DNA of 64,000 nt, from contig NZ_CP071446.1 of assembly GCF_017358165.1 (NCBI RefSeq), positions 1,736,001 to 1,800,000 of the forward strand, in the 5' to 3' direction. Shown here piece by piece: positions 1-7,976 of the stretch (positions within the stretch are counted from its first letter, which is position 1; each line of letters opens with the position of its first letter). Under the pieces are notes generated by a model. It was not told the DNA's origin. It worked only from the letters and a program-made list of their open reading frames with translations, and did no database searches. Made by a program: the position numbers and the translations under genes. Source of the DNA: Thermosipho ferrireducens (GTDB lineage: Bacteria > Thermotogota > Thermotogae > Thermotogales > Fervidobacteriaceae).

Positions 1-2
1 TA

Positions 3-545
3 TCAAGCTTTGTTAATTTTCTTCCATTCATTTCTCAAAATTCCCATAACGAATATATCATGATATTTACCTTCACGAAAAATTTCTTCCCTCAAAATAC
101 CTTCTACTTTAAACCCAACTTTTTCGTATGACTTTATTGCTCTTTTGTTAAAACTGTAAACATCAAGTCTGACTTTGTTTATATTCATTTCATTGAAAAT
201 AAAATTTACAAGTACTCTCATTGCATCTGTTCCATAACCTTTGTTCCAGAATGGTTTTCCAAGGAAAATGCCTACAGTTGCTACAGAATTTTTCCAATAA
301 ACATTATTAATTCCACACCCACCTATGTATTCCCCATCACTCAAAGTTTCTATTGCAAATGAATACGACTTCTCGCTAAAAGGATTAAGATTTTGATACC
401 ATTTTTCTTCATCTTCTTTTCTAAAAGGAAAAGGAATACCAGGCGTCAAACACTTTTTCACTTCAGAATCGTTAATATACTCCAAAACTTTTTCCAGATC
501 ATCCTTACTATATGCTCTTAACCTTACAAGTTTACCTTTTAACAT
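3..545 (-). CDS. GNAT family N-acetyltransferase (RimJ/RimL-like)
   Basis: Predicted to transfer an acetyl group from acetyl-CoA to an amine, possibly a protein N-terminus or an antibiotic-like amine; the substrate cannot be read from sequence. The protein is about 180 residues, usual for the Acetyltransf_3 group, with the N-terminal segment LVRLRAYSKDDL and the acetyl-CoA loop region GKPFWNKGYGTDAMRVLV followed by YEKVGF, as in RimJ/RimL proteins. The start chosen is the ATG at 545, eight codons inside the longest frame, because GGGGGTGAT lies just upstream of it. It is the second gene after a 41-residue small gene (stop 40 bases upstream) and probably shares its promoter. Confidence 0.8.
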   Translation of the reverse strand: MLKGKLVRLRAYSKDDLEKVLEYINDSEVKKCLTPGIPFPFRKEDEEKWYQNLNPFSEKSYSFAIETLSDGEYIGGCGINNVYWKNSVATVGIFLGKPFWNKGYGTDAMRVLVNFIFNEMNINKVRLDVYSFNKRAIKSYEKVGFKVEGILREEIFREGKYHDIFVMGILRNEWKKINKA

Positions 546-584
546 TTTATCACCCCCAAATAATTTCAATTACGTTTAATTTAG

Positions 585-710
585 CTATCTGATCACCCAA
601 AAATCATTCATGGATTCCTGAGAACTTTTCAAAACCTCTAAAACAACTTTTACTTTTCCTGCCTTCAACATCTTTTTTATAACACTCAACACAAATCTTA
701 TCCCTAACAT
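585..710 (-). CDS. Small protein of 41 residues, unknown function
   Basis: A short frame starting MLGIRFVLSVIKK and ending NDFWVIR. It is supported by context rather than homology: a near-ideal Shine-Dalgarno (GGGGAGGTG) sits 5-7 bases before the ATG, and a consensus-like promoter (TTGACA, 18-base spacer, TATAAT) lies 34 bases upstream of that. The peptide is basic in its first half (several Lys, one Arg) with alternating Leu/Val, so it could form an amphipathic helix. The GNAT gene follows 40 bases downstream on the same strand, suggesting a two-gene transcript. It could be a true small protein or a leader peptide. I do not recognise a family. Confidence 0.5.
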   Translation of the reverse strand: MLGIRFVLSVIKKMLKAGKVKVVLEVLKSSQESMNDFWVIR

Positions 711-743
711 GATAACACCTCCCCGTTAACTGAAACCAAAATT

Positions 744-773
744 ATTATATCATATACCAAATATTTTTGTCAA
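744..773 (-). promoter_or_regulatory. Sigma-70 type promoter for the small gene and GNAT gene
   Basis: On the minus strand TTGACA (768-773) and TATAAT (744-749) are separated by 18 bases, a full match to both consensus hexamers. The first start codon is at 710. Confidence 0.75.
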
Positions 774-819
774 TAACTAAAAATATTTTTTAGATAGTAA
801 TATTTTTTTGGATGAGGAA

Positions 820-850
820 ATAAAAAAAGTCGCGGCATCTGCCGCGACTT
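820..850 (-). terminator. Rho-independent terminator after the 34-residue gene
   Basis: A perfect 10-base GC-rich stem (827-850) with a 4-base loop, followed on the minus strand by seven T residues. It ends the transcript of the small gene at 876-980. A segment inside that gene (919-933) is complementary to one arm of this hairpin; see findings. Confidence 0.8.
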
Positions 851-875
851 CACATATATTCAAGGTCTTTCTATC

Positions 876-980
876 TTAACTGCTTAAATAGTAATTATTA
901 TACTCTTCTCTTATTAACCGCGGAAAGATGCCGTATAGTTTATATTTAATTTCCTTTATTATCTTTGTATCTACTGTCAT
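876..980 (-). CDS. Small protein or leader peptide of 34 residues
   Basis: The frame starts MTVDTKIIKEIKYK, is preceded by a strong ribosome binding site (AAGGAGGGG) and has its own promoter (1054-1082) and terminator (820-850), so it looks like a self-contained transcription unit of about 240 bases. The C-terminal third is rich in Tyr and Asn (EEYNNYYLSS). Codons 16-21 overlap a sequence able to pair with the downstream terminator arm, which would fit a leader peptide. No family recognised; it may instead be a small RNA with a fortuitous frame. Confidence 0.5.
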   Translation of the reverse strand: MTVDTKIIKEIKYKLYGIFPRLIREEYNNYYLSS

Positions 981-1053
981 TCTTACCCCTCCTTTTCTCA
1001 TTTCACCATTAAAAACTTTTAATATATCGGATAATTTAAATTAATATGTTAGT

Positions 1054-1082
1054 ATTCTCCCATAGAGTTTTTCTTTTGTCAA
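1054..1082 (-). promoter_or_regulatory. Promoter for the 34-residue gene
   Basis: On the minus strand TTGACA (1077-1082) is followed after 17 bases by GAGAAT (1054-1059). The -35 is perfect, the -10 weaker but preceded by TGG. Confidence 0.55.
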
Positions 1083-1125
1083 CACTTTGAACGTTACTAT
1101 TAGATTATTTAATGTTTACACCAAA

Positions 1126-1157
1126 TAAAAAAGGCCACATTTTGTGTGGCCTTTTTA
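1126..1157 (-). terminator. Terminator of the DUF302 gene
   Basis: A 12-base stem AAAAAGGCCACA/TGTGGCCTTTTT with a short T-rich loop; it ends in T runs on both strands and lies just downstream of the DUF302 gene. Confidence 0.75.
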
Positions 1158-1183
1158 GCATAATAATATTAATCTTAAAATTT

Positions 1184-1567
1184 TTAAACATTTTCAACAG
1201 CAGTTTCAAGTTTTTTCTCAATTTCTTTTGCTATTTCAGCCACCTTTGCATTATCACTTACCATCATTGCAGCTGTCGGTTTTATCGCAGCCACAACTGT
1301 TTTATCACCTTTTTCATATACTACAATATTACAGGGCAAAAGCAATCCAATAGTTTCTTCTTCGGTAAGAGCCTTATATGCATTTTGTGGATTACACGCG
1401 CCAAGAATTGCATATTTTTTAAAGTCAATTCCAAGTTTTTCTTTAAACTTTTCATCAATATCTATGCGGGTTAAAATACCAAAACCTTCTTTTTTCAATG
1501 AGTCTGTAATTTTTGCAATAGCTTCGTCGAATCCGTACTCAGTTTCTTTTAAGATTGCGTATTTCAT
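1184..1567 (-). CDS. DUF302 domain protein
   Basis: A 127-residue cytoplasmic protein with the DUF302 pattern: an N-terminal GFDEAIAKITDSLKKEGFGILTRIDI segment in short pieces, then YAILGACNP and LLLPCNIVVYEKGD. The family folds as an alpha/beta domain and has no settled biochemical role; it is often found near sulfur or redox genes. The ATG at 1567 is chosen over an in-frame GTG three codons upstream because AAAGGAG is correctly spaced only for the ATG. It is transcribed alone, with its own terminator, and divergently from the dihydrolipoyl dehydrogenase gene. Confidence 0.8.
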   Translation of the reverse strand: MKYAILKETEYGFDEAIAKITDSLKKEGFGILTRIDIDEKFKEKLGIDFKKYAILGACNPQNAYKALTEEETIGLLLPCNIVVYEKGDKTVVAAIKPTAAMMVSDNAKVAEIAKEIEKKLETAVENV

Positions 1568-1790
1568 GCAAATCACTCCTTTCGTTTTTAACCCCCCTAC
1601 CCCCGGTTATATTTATTTTACCACAAAAACACCAATAAAAACAAGTTCACAATCTATAAATTTATGTATTTGTTTTCAACTAACGTTAAAAAAATCGTTT
1701 TTACTAAATATAGATAGGCTCGATAATCCTCGCAATTTTTTATTAAATAAGTTATAATTACTTCGACAGTATTGGAGGGGAGGGATTTAT

Positions 1791-3155
1791 GTGTACGATG
1801 CAATAATTATCGGTGGAGGTCCTGGAGGTTATGTGAGCGCTATAAGACTTTCCCAGCTTGGTAAAAAAGTCGCCTTAATAGAAAAAAGTCTTATTGGAGG
1901 AACGTGCACAAATGTAGGGTGTATACCCACAAAAGCTATTTTAACAGCTGCTCATTTGTACACAGATATAAAAGAAAAAGCAAAGAAATTTGGTATAAAT
2001 GTTGAGAATGTAGGTTTCGACCTCTCCGGAATCATGAAACACATGTCAAAATCCGTTACTATGTCCAGAAAGGGAATAGAATATTTATTAAAAAAGAATA
2101 ACGTGGATCTGTATTATGGAAAAGCTATCATAAAAGATACCACACACGTTTTAATCGAAAATGAAAATAGAATTATTGAAGGAAGAAATATAGTGCTTGC
2201 TCATGGTTCCATTCCAACAATTTTTCCTCCTTTTGACACTGTTCCCAACATATGGACAAGTGATGATGTGTTTAAAATGACTGAACTCCCCGAAAGTATA
2301 GCTATAATCGGAGGAGGCGTCATAGGTATTGAGTTTGCGACATTTTTCTCTGCCCTTGGAGTTAATGTAACCATAGTTGAAATTGCAGAACATATTTTAC
2401 CTTACGAAGACAAGGACGTATCAGAAGAAATAAAAAAGGCTCTCAAAAAAAATAAAGTAAAAATACTCGAGAAAACAAAAGTTGAAAAAATAAGCTTCAA
2501 CAACAACGAGTATGTTTTAAAAACAACAGGTGAGAATAAAGAGGAAACTATCACAGCTAAAAAAGTATTGGTCGCTGTAGGTAGAAAACCAAACATACCT
2601 GATGATGTTAAAGCGTTAGGTCTTAAAATAGAAAGAGGTATTGTAACAGACAAAACATTGAAAACAAGCATAGATAATATTTATGCTATAGGCGATATAA
2701 GAGGACAGATCATGCTTGCACACGTTGCTATGTATGAAGGAATAGTTGCAGCACATAATATAGCTGGCGATAAGAAAGAAATGGATTACACAGCAGTACC
2801 ATCTATAATCTTTTCAAATCCAGAAGTAGCTTCTGTGGGTTTAAAGGAAAAAGATGTTGTAAACCAGGAAGAAATAAAAATATTTAAATTCCCCGTCTCA
2901 GCAAACGGACGTGCAAGAACAATGGAAGAACGGATCGGCTTTGCAAAAGTAATAGCTCATAAAGAAACGGGGAAAATTCTTGGATTAACCATAGTTTCTC
3001 CATCTGCAACAGATATGATAATGGAAGGCGTTATAGCTATAAAATATGGATTAACGGCTGAACAGTTAGCTGATTCCATACATCCTCACCCGACATTAAC
3101 TGAAACCTTGTTAGGAGCTTTTGAGGGAATCGAAAATCTCGCAATACATATTTGA
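1791..3155 (+). CDS. lpdA: Dihydrolipoyl dehydrogenase (E3 component)
   Basis: FAD flavoprotein that reoxidises dihydrolipoyl groups with NAD+. At 454 residues it has the normal length. Visible features are the FAD-binding GGGPGG near residue 8, the redox-active disulfide C39/C44 in GGTCTNVGCIPTKA, a second Rossmann motif IIGGGVIGIEF near 174, and the C-terminal HPHPTLTE (about 431-438) carrying the catalytic His-Glu pair. The start is GTG at 1791 behind GGAGGGGAGGG; the ATG overlapping it at 1789 is in another frame and closes at once. No E1, E2 or glycine-cleavage gene is adjacent, so its partner complex lies elsewhere. Confidence 0.93.
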   Translation: MYDAIIIGGGPGGYVSAIRLSQLGKKVALIEKSLIGGTCTNVGCIPTKAILTAAHLYTDIKEKAKKFGINVENVGFDLSGIMKHMSKSVTMSRKGIEYLLKKNNVDLYYGKAIIKDTTHVLIENENRIIEGRNIVLAHGSIPTIFPPFDTVPNIWTSDDVFKMTELPESIAIIGGGVIGIEFATFFSALGVNVTIVEIAEHILPYEDKDVSEEIKKALKKNKVKILEKTKVEKISFNNNEYVLKTTGENKEETITAKKVLVAVGRKPNIPDDVKALGLKIERGIVTDKTLKTSIDNIYAIGDIRGQIMLAHVAMYEGIVAAHNIAGDKKEMDYTAVPSIIFSNPEVASVGLKEKDVVNQEEIKIFKFPVSANGRARTMEERIGFAKVIAHKETGKILGLTIVSPSATDMIMEGVIAIKYGLTAEQLADSIHPHPTLTETLLGAFEGIENLAIHI

Positions 3156-3183
3156 ACAATAAACCTCCATAAATAATAATAAT

Positions 3184-3224
3184 AAGTGGGGTGTTTTCAA
3201 ATAAATACACCCCACTTTTATTTT
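3184..3224 (+). terminator. Terminator after lpdA
   Basis: An 11-base stem AAGTGGGGTGT/ACACCCCACTT (3184-3194 with 3207-3217) followed by TTATTTTT. It lies between two convergent genes. Confidence 0.8.
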
Positions 3225-3239
3225 TCAAATAAACGTATT

Positions 3240-4916
3240 TTACACTTTAAACTTCTCCGCTTTAGCTTCAAGAAGTTCAGAAACCTTTTTCACATTTTCT
3301 ATTTGTTGTTTAAGTTTTGAAATATGTTCCGTTTGTACGTTAATACTCACGTTTGTTTCAACCATTAATTTAGCTGCACTTTGAATTTGCTTCGTTATAT
3401 CCTGAACACTTGCTGACATTTCCTGGGCAGAAGCGCTCTGTTCTTCAGAAGCCGCTGCGAGATCCTCCGTTCGTCTTGTCACATCTTCCACCTGTTTTCC
3501 TATATTATCAAAAGTAGTTTTGACTGTCTTCATATCCTGGATAAACGCCGAGAAGGATTCTGAAACGTGTTTTGACGCTTCTGCTGTTTCTTTGGAACTG
3601 GTTGTGATTTCCTTAAGAGTTACACCTATTTCTTCAGTAGATTTTTTCGTTTCTTCTGCCAATTTTCTGATTTCTTCAGCAACAACTGCAAAGCCTTTAC
3701 CGGCTTCGCCAGCTCGGGCAGCTTCTATGGCAGCGTTCAATGCAAGCAGATTTGTTTGCTCTGCAACATTGTTAATAGTATCCAGAATTTTGTTTATTGC
3801 CCCAACAGATTGCTCCAGAAGGTTAACTTTTTGCGCCATATTTTCAGCTTCTTTATTTACTTTCACAGCCTCAACGACAATATTATCTATAGCCTGTATA
3901 CCATCTTTTGAAGAATTCATTATCTGGGTCATTGCATTAGAAAGATCAGTAGCAGAATCAGCAACAGATACAGCAAGCTGGGCCACCTGTTGAACATTTG
4001 TGTCAATACTTGAAGCTGTTTCTCCAATTGATTGAATATTATCAGTAATTTTGTCTGTAACTTCTTTAAGATAAACAGCTTTTTCATCTAATTTATTGGC
4101 ATCTTCAGTAATATTAGCCACTGTATCGTAAAGCATTCTGGAATTTTCTTTTAATTTTGTAATGATTTCCTGAAGTTGGTTCAAAAATAAATTAAACCCT
4201 TCAGCAAGCTTGCCTATTTCATCTTTTGTAGCCACAGGAAGGCGTCTTGTAAGATCTCCTCCACCACCTGCAAGTTCATTAACAATATCAAGTAAATTTT
4301 TAACTGGCTTATACACACCTCTTCTAATAGCGATTATTGAAAATGCTACGATCGCTGCACCTATTAATGTAAAGATCAACTGGATCAATTTTGTTAAATA
4401 TACTTTTTTCTCTGCATGGTCTTGAAGCAAACCTACCGCTTTGTTCATCTCTGAAAGAAGAAGCTCATTATTAGACTCGATATATTTTATTGCATTGTAG
4501 TCTTTCCCGTTAGTTTTTATTACTTCTTCCACAGCTTTTTTTAATGGCTCCCAGAGTTTTATAACTTTTTCTAACTGCACTTTAACATCATCATAAACAT
4601 TTGCGGGAAGAGTAGCCCAGGTCTTCATTTCAAGATCAAGAGGTACTTTACCCCCGTCTTTTAATCCTTTCAAAGTAATATCAAACACTTTTACCGTATT
4701 TTCAAGCTTTTGTTTGTAATTTTTAAATCCCATGTTGAGCATCATTGACTCTTTTGACATCTTTTGAGTAAGCATTCTTTGCCTTCCGGCTAAATTAACA
4801 ATTAACGCGTCATCTTTTTGTAAATTTGTAATATATAAAGTGGTTAAATAAATTGAAAGGATAAATATCCCAAGTACAACAAGTGGTATTAATAATTTTG
4901 TCATTAAATGTTTCAT
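3240..4916 (-). CDS. Methyl-accepting chemotaxis protein with PilJ-type sensor
   Basis: Transmembrane chemoreceptor of 558 residues. An N-terminal membrane helix (about residues 6-26) is followed by a PilJ/NarX-like periplasmic segment with the signature LAGRQRMLTQKMSKE, a second membrane helix near residues 175-195, a HAMP linker (KPVKNLLDIVNEL) and a full signalling domain with the hairpin tip [20 protein letters not shown]. It should control CheA in the cytoplasm. The frame is open for 71 more codons upstream, but that stretch runs through a noncoding repeat; AGGGAGGGA before the ATG at 4916 fixes the start. No che genes are nearby. Confidence 0.92.
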   Translation of the reverse strand: MKHLMTKLLIPLVVLGIFILSIYLTTLYITNLQKDDALIVNLAGRQRMLTQKMSKESMMLNMGFKNYKQKLENTVKVFDITLKGLKDGGKVPLDLEMKTWATLPANVYDDVKVQLEKVIKLWEPLKKAVEEVIKTNGKDYNAIKYIESNNELLLSEMNKAVGLLQDHAEKKVYLTKLIQLIFTLIGAAIVAFSIIAIRRGVYKPVKNLLDIVNELAGGGGDLTRRLPVATKDEIGKLAEGFNLFLNQLQEIITKLKENSRMLYDTVANITEDANKLDEKAVYLKEVTDKITDNIQSIGETASSIDTNVQQVAQLAVSVADSATDLSNAMTQIMNSSKDGIQAIDNIVVEAVKVNKEAENMAQKVNLLEQSVGAINKILDTINNVAEQTNLLALNAAIEAARAGEAGKGFAVVAEEIRKLAEETKKSTEEIGVTLKEITTSSKETAEASKHVSESFSAFIQDMKTVKTTFDNIGKQVEDVTRRTEDLAAASEEQSASAQEMSASVQDITKQIQSAAKLMVETNVSINVQTEHISKLKQQIENVKKVSELLEAKAEKFKV

Positions 4917-4950
4917 ACTATCCCTCCCTGTATTTTCACATTCTTTTACA

Positions 4951-4959
4951 ATTATATCA
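4951..4959 (-). promoter_or_regulatory. Extended -10 promoter for the chemoreceptor
   Basis: TGATATAAT on the minus strand fits an extended -10 element (TG, one base, TATAAT). No good -35 is seen. It lies 35 bases before the chosen ATG at 4916 and so supports that start. Confidence 0.5.
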
Positions 4960-5010
4960 CACAATGAAAAAATAATTGTCACATAATTATCCATAGTCCT
5001 AACAAAAGAG

Positions 5011-5245
5011 ATGGCGAGGATTAGCAAGGCTTGTCCTGAGCACGAAATGCGAAGGAGCTTACGAGAGTTAGCGAGAGTTGGCGAGGTTGGCAAAAAGACA
5101 AGATTCTTCACATTCGTTCGGAATGACAATAAGGAGAAGATCCTTCGTCACTTCGTTCCTCAGGATGACGTTCCTTTCATTCAGGATGACAAGAAAGAAA
5201 ATGTCATTCCGAGGAGCAGATGCGACGAGGAATCTTATGATTAGC
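5011..5245. repeat. Dispersed hairpin repeat cluster, site 1
   Basis: A noncoding stretch between the chemoreceptor and the epimerase made of about 30-base units, each with short inverted ends: ATTCT/GGAAT (5103-5124), ATCCT/AGGAT (5140-5166) and ATTCC/GGAAT (5206-5233), introduced by a tract of irregular GCGAG/GCAAG steps. The same units occur at 13.1-13.46, 20.2-20.44 and 43.5-43.8 kb, in both orientations. The open frame across it is a by-product of the repeat. Confidence 0.85.
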
Positions 5246-5302
5246 GAGGGTTAACGAGTTTAGTAAAAAATAACAGATACGTTCAAAAATTCTGCCTCAA
5301 AA

Positions 5303-6334
5303 TCACAAAATTTTGATTTTAGCATTTTCCTGCTTAAATTTTCCGCGAAATGCATTTTCTTTTAACATTAAATGCGAATCAAGATCGTGAAATACAAATG
5401 CTCCTGTTCCAAGTGCAATATTAACACTTTGATTTATACCCAGACTTGATTCTCCCATACATCCTATCATAAGCTGGAGATTTGCTGTCTTTGTCATTTC
5501 AATAATTGCAAGAGCATCTGATATACCTGATTTCATAAGTTTTATGTTAATAAAATCCACAGCCTCTTCCTTTATTAATCTATAAACATCATATTTACTT
5601 CTTGCGCTTTCATCAGCTGCAACAGGATACGTTGAATTAAACCTGATATATTTTAATCCTTCAATATCACTTGCCACGACAGGTTGTTCAAAAACCGAGA
5701 TGTCAATTCCTCTTCTGTAAAGCACTCTTGCAAATTCTATTGCCTGCTTTGGAGTATATCCCATGTTAGCATCCACTATGTATTTTGCTCCTTTAGTTTC
5801 TTTCGCTATTTCTCCGACCACTTCTATATCTTTTCTCAAATTTTCTCCCACTTTGATTTTGATTACATTAAACCCTTCTGAAAAAATTTTCTTAGCTTCT
5901 TTTACCATGTTTTCGATAGTATCCATTCCAACTGTTCTATCTGTTTCGATTTCTTCTTTTAACCCACCAAGAAGATAATACACAGGAGTTTCAATTTCTT
6001 CTGAAAATGCGTCAAGCACTGCGTACTGTACTCCCGCTTTTACACTGGGTGTTGAAAAAAATCTGTCAAGTACTTCGAATATTTTTCTATATTCTTTTAC
6101 ATCCATCCCAATAATACTTTCTTTTACCGCTTCTTCAAGTTTATAAAGCGCTTCAACCTTTTCACCATTAACCCTGAATGAAGGAGATATCTCACCATAT
6201 CCCTTAACACCTGCATCAGTTTCTATAACTACCTCTATGTTAGTGGAACTTTCTGAAATGCTTCCTGTAATATGGAAAGGTTTATAATATTCGTAAGTTC
6301 TTAATTTAAATTCCACATTCACAATCTTGCTCAT
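5303..6334 (-). CDS. Dipeptide epimerase (enolase superfamily, L-Ala-D/L-Glu epimerase type)
   Basis: Predicted to epimerise the second residue of dipeptides such as L-Ala-D-Glu released from peptidoglycan. The 343-residue protein shows the muconate lactonising subgroup layout: catalytic KIKVG (Lys about 159/161), metal ligands D188 (VDANMGY), E216 (FEQP) and D241 (AADES), and the second catalytic Lys in INIKLMKSG (about 265-268). It resembles the characterised Thermotoga epimerase TM0006 in length and motifs. Its ATG overlaps the TAA of the upstream transglutaminase-like gene (TAATG), so the two are translationally coupled. The exact dipeptide preference is inference. Confidence 0.88.
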   Translation of the reverse strand: MSKIVNVEFKLRTYEYYKPFHITGSISESSTNIEVVIETDAGVKGYGEISPSFRVNGEKVEALYKLEEAVKESIIGMDVKEYRKIFEVLDRFFSTPSVKAGVQYAVLDAFSEEIETPVYYLLGGLKEEIETDRTVGMDTIENMVKEAKKIFSEGFNVIKIKVGENLRKDIEVVGEIAKETKGAKYIVDANMGYTPKQAIEFARVLYRRGIDISVFEQPVVASDIEGLKYIRFNSTYPVAADESARSKYDVYRLIKEEAVDFINIKLMKSGISDALAIIEMTKTANLQLMIGCMGESSLGINQSVNIALGTGAFVFHDLDSHLMLKENAFRGKFKQENAKIKIL

Positions 6335-7683
6335 TATTTCACCTCCGAAAAATTTTGTATTTTTATAGAGTAACTAAATTTGTCATAATAAATATTTTCG
6401 TATTCCGTTTCAATCTCACCCACTTGATTATCATACGGATCTGAACGCCAGAATTTCTTTTCAGGATAAAATGGTTCCATAAGCTCAACGTTAGCAACCA
6501 TTCGAAAACCATCAAGATTTCCAAAATAAAAATTTCTCATTTTAGCATATTGTTTTCTTGCCCCACCAAAGGATAAATCTGCTGGCAACCACCCGTAAGG
6601 ATTTATATAAAACAATGCCCAATCATGCGGAGAAGCAAGATATTTGTTTATAAACCATCCCGATTGCCATCTTGCAGGGATACCAGCGATCCTGCACATT
6701 GTAATAAATAACAATGCTTGAAAGCCACAATCTCCTTTTAAATTTGTCGCGACAAATTCTGGAATTGTTTCGTAAGTCGCATATGGTCGAACATAAGAAT
6801 AGCTAACATTTAAAGTGATCCAATCATATATCAATTTTGCTTTTACATATGGATTCTTTTCATTTTTGATTATTTCACCTGTAAGATGTTTAAGGTATGG
6901 CGTAAAAACAATGTGAGGTGGTTTTTCAACTAAATATTTTTCGACAGATTCTGGAATATCTTCTTTTACTTTCTCAGACTCTACTTTGTTAATCCATTCT
7001 CTTATTTCATACTCAAATTCCACATAAAATTCTTTTCTGGATTTTAGTTTATCTTCAAAATAAATAGTTTTCTGAGGAGATGTTTCAGGTGATATCTTAT
7101 AATTTTTATGACTCGTAGAAATTACTTTTGCATTTGATATTTGGAAGCCATCTTTTGGAATAGGCAACCATACTTTTATTGTCTTACCAGAAATTTCATT
7201 GTAATCAGGAAATACATTAATTCTTGCACGAACTTTATATTGTTTTGGTTTTCCACCCTTAAGTAAAGCTTTCAATCTGTTGTTTAACAGCCTTCTTGAT
7301 TGTTCAACTTCCTTTTTTACCACAACTTGTTTTCTATAATTTTCCAATGCAAATCCTATATTTTCTGCAAATCGCTTTTCAAATCGCAGTTGTCCATCAA
7401 CGTAAATATAATCAAGTTCTCCTTCATACAATAATCTCTCAAAATCAACTTCGGTAAAACCTCTAATCTTATCCCTGGCTATTTTAATTGCATCTTCCAA
7501 AGTATGTGGATAATCTATTAAGAGCCGGTTGATACGTTCTTTTTCAAACAACAAGCGATTTTTCAGCAACTCTGGTAAATTTTTTTTGAGCATTTTATCT
7601 ATTAGCCTTAACGCTTTTCCAAAATTTCCTGAACTTTCTTCTCTCAAAATATTTTCGGGTAGATTTACCGTTAGAAATTCCAT
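6334..7683 (-). CDS. Transglutaminase-like cysteine protease/amidase
   Basis: A 449-residue cytoplasmic protein without a signal peptide. The last third is a transglutaminase-like (papain-fold) domain with the expected triad: Cys319 in KGDCGFQALL, His353 in SPHDWALF and Asp369 in WLPADLSFGG. In bacteria this fold mostly hydrolyses amide bonds. Residues 1-145 are helical and charged and I cannot place them; 145-260 look beta-rich (VWLPIP, FEYEI). It is the first gene of a two-gene operon with the dipeptide epimerase, coupled through TAATG, which suggests that both act on peptides, perhaps cell-wall peptides. The substrate is unknown. Confidence 0.82.
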   Translation of the reverse strand: MEFLTVNLPENILREESSGNFGKALRLIDKMLKKNLPELLKNRLLFEKERINRLLIDYPHTLEDAIKIARDKIRGFTEVDFERLLYEGELDYIYVDGQLRFEKRFAENIGFALENYRKQVVVKKEVEQSRRLLNNRLKALLKGGKPKQYKVRARINVFPDYNEISGKTIKVWLPIPKDGFQISNAKVISTSHKNYKISPETSPQKTIYFEDKLKSRKEFYVEFEYEIREWINKVESEKVKEDIPESVEKYLVEKPPHIVFTPYLKHLTGEIIKNEKNPYVKAKLIYDWITLNVSYSYVRPYATYETIPEFVATNLKGDCGFQALLFITMCRIAGIPARWQSGWFINKYLASPHDWALFYINPYGWLPADLSFGGARKQYAKMRNFYFGNLDGFRMVANVELMEPFYPEKKFWRSDPYDNQVGEIETEYENIYYDKFSYSIKIQNFSEVK

Positions 7684-7737
7684 ATATTATCCCCCCTTTT
7701 TTTGATATTAGTTCGGTAAGCGAATTATATTAACTAT

Positions 7738-7765
7738 ATTATACCAGATGTTATAATTAAAACAA
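7738..7765 (-). promoter_or_regulatory. Promoter of the transglutaminase-epimerase operon
   Basis: TATAAT (7738-7743) preceded by TGG gives an extended -10; TTGTTT lies 16 bases upstream (7760-7765). The first start codon is at 7683. Confidence 0.6.
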
Positions 7766-7844
7766 AAATATTTTTAAACCCACTATTCAACATACAGGGG
7801 AAAATATAACAGGATACGAGATTATTGCAGAGTTTTATGAGAAG

Positions 7845-7882
7845 TTGAAAAAATGGGATCCTCCATGGCGAAGATCCCATTT
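7845..7882 (-). terminator. Terminator of the amylase gene
   Basis: A 10-base stem AAATGGGATC/GATCCCATTT around a 12-base loop (7851-7882), followed on the minus strand by TTTTTTC. It lies about 95 bases beyond the amylase stop. Confidence 0.7.
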
Positions 7883-7976
7883 AAATACATAGAAAATTCT
7901 CAACTTACAATTATTAATATACAGAACTTGCTTAGCACTTTTAAGTTCAACCTGACTGTGAAAAAATAGCAAAAAA

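Noticed and set aside
1112-1474. Plus-strand frame opposite the DUF302 gene
   Set aside because: It is antisense to a clear family member, lacks a binding site and has a low-complexity Phe/Ile-rich composition expected from AT-rich antisense.
3520-3993. Long antisense frame within the chemoreceptor, and similar antisense frames in other genes such as 24911-25306
   Set aside because: They mirror the codon structure of the real genes, have no ribosome binding sites and resemble no protein family.
4917-5129. 71-codon N-terminal extension of the first chemoreceptor
   Set aside because: It runs into repeat cluster 1, and a strong binding site plus an extended -10 point to the ATG at 4916; the extension would also hide the N-terminal membrane anchor.
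5011-5244. Open frame of 77 codons across the first repeat cluster, and similar frames at 13104-13334 and 43667-43942
   Set aside because: They consist of the dispersed hairpin repeat, lack ribosome binding sites and occur in both orientations; they are translations of noncoding repeats.
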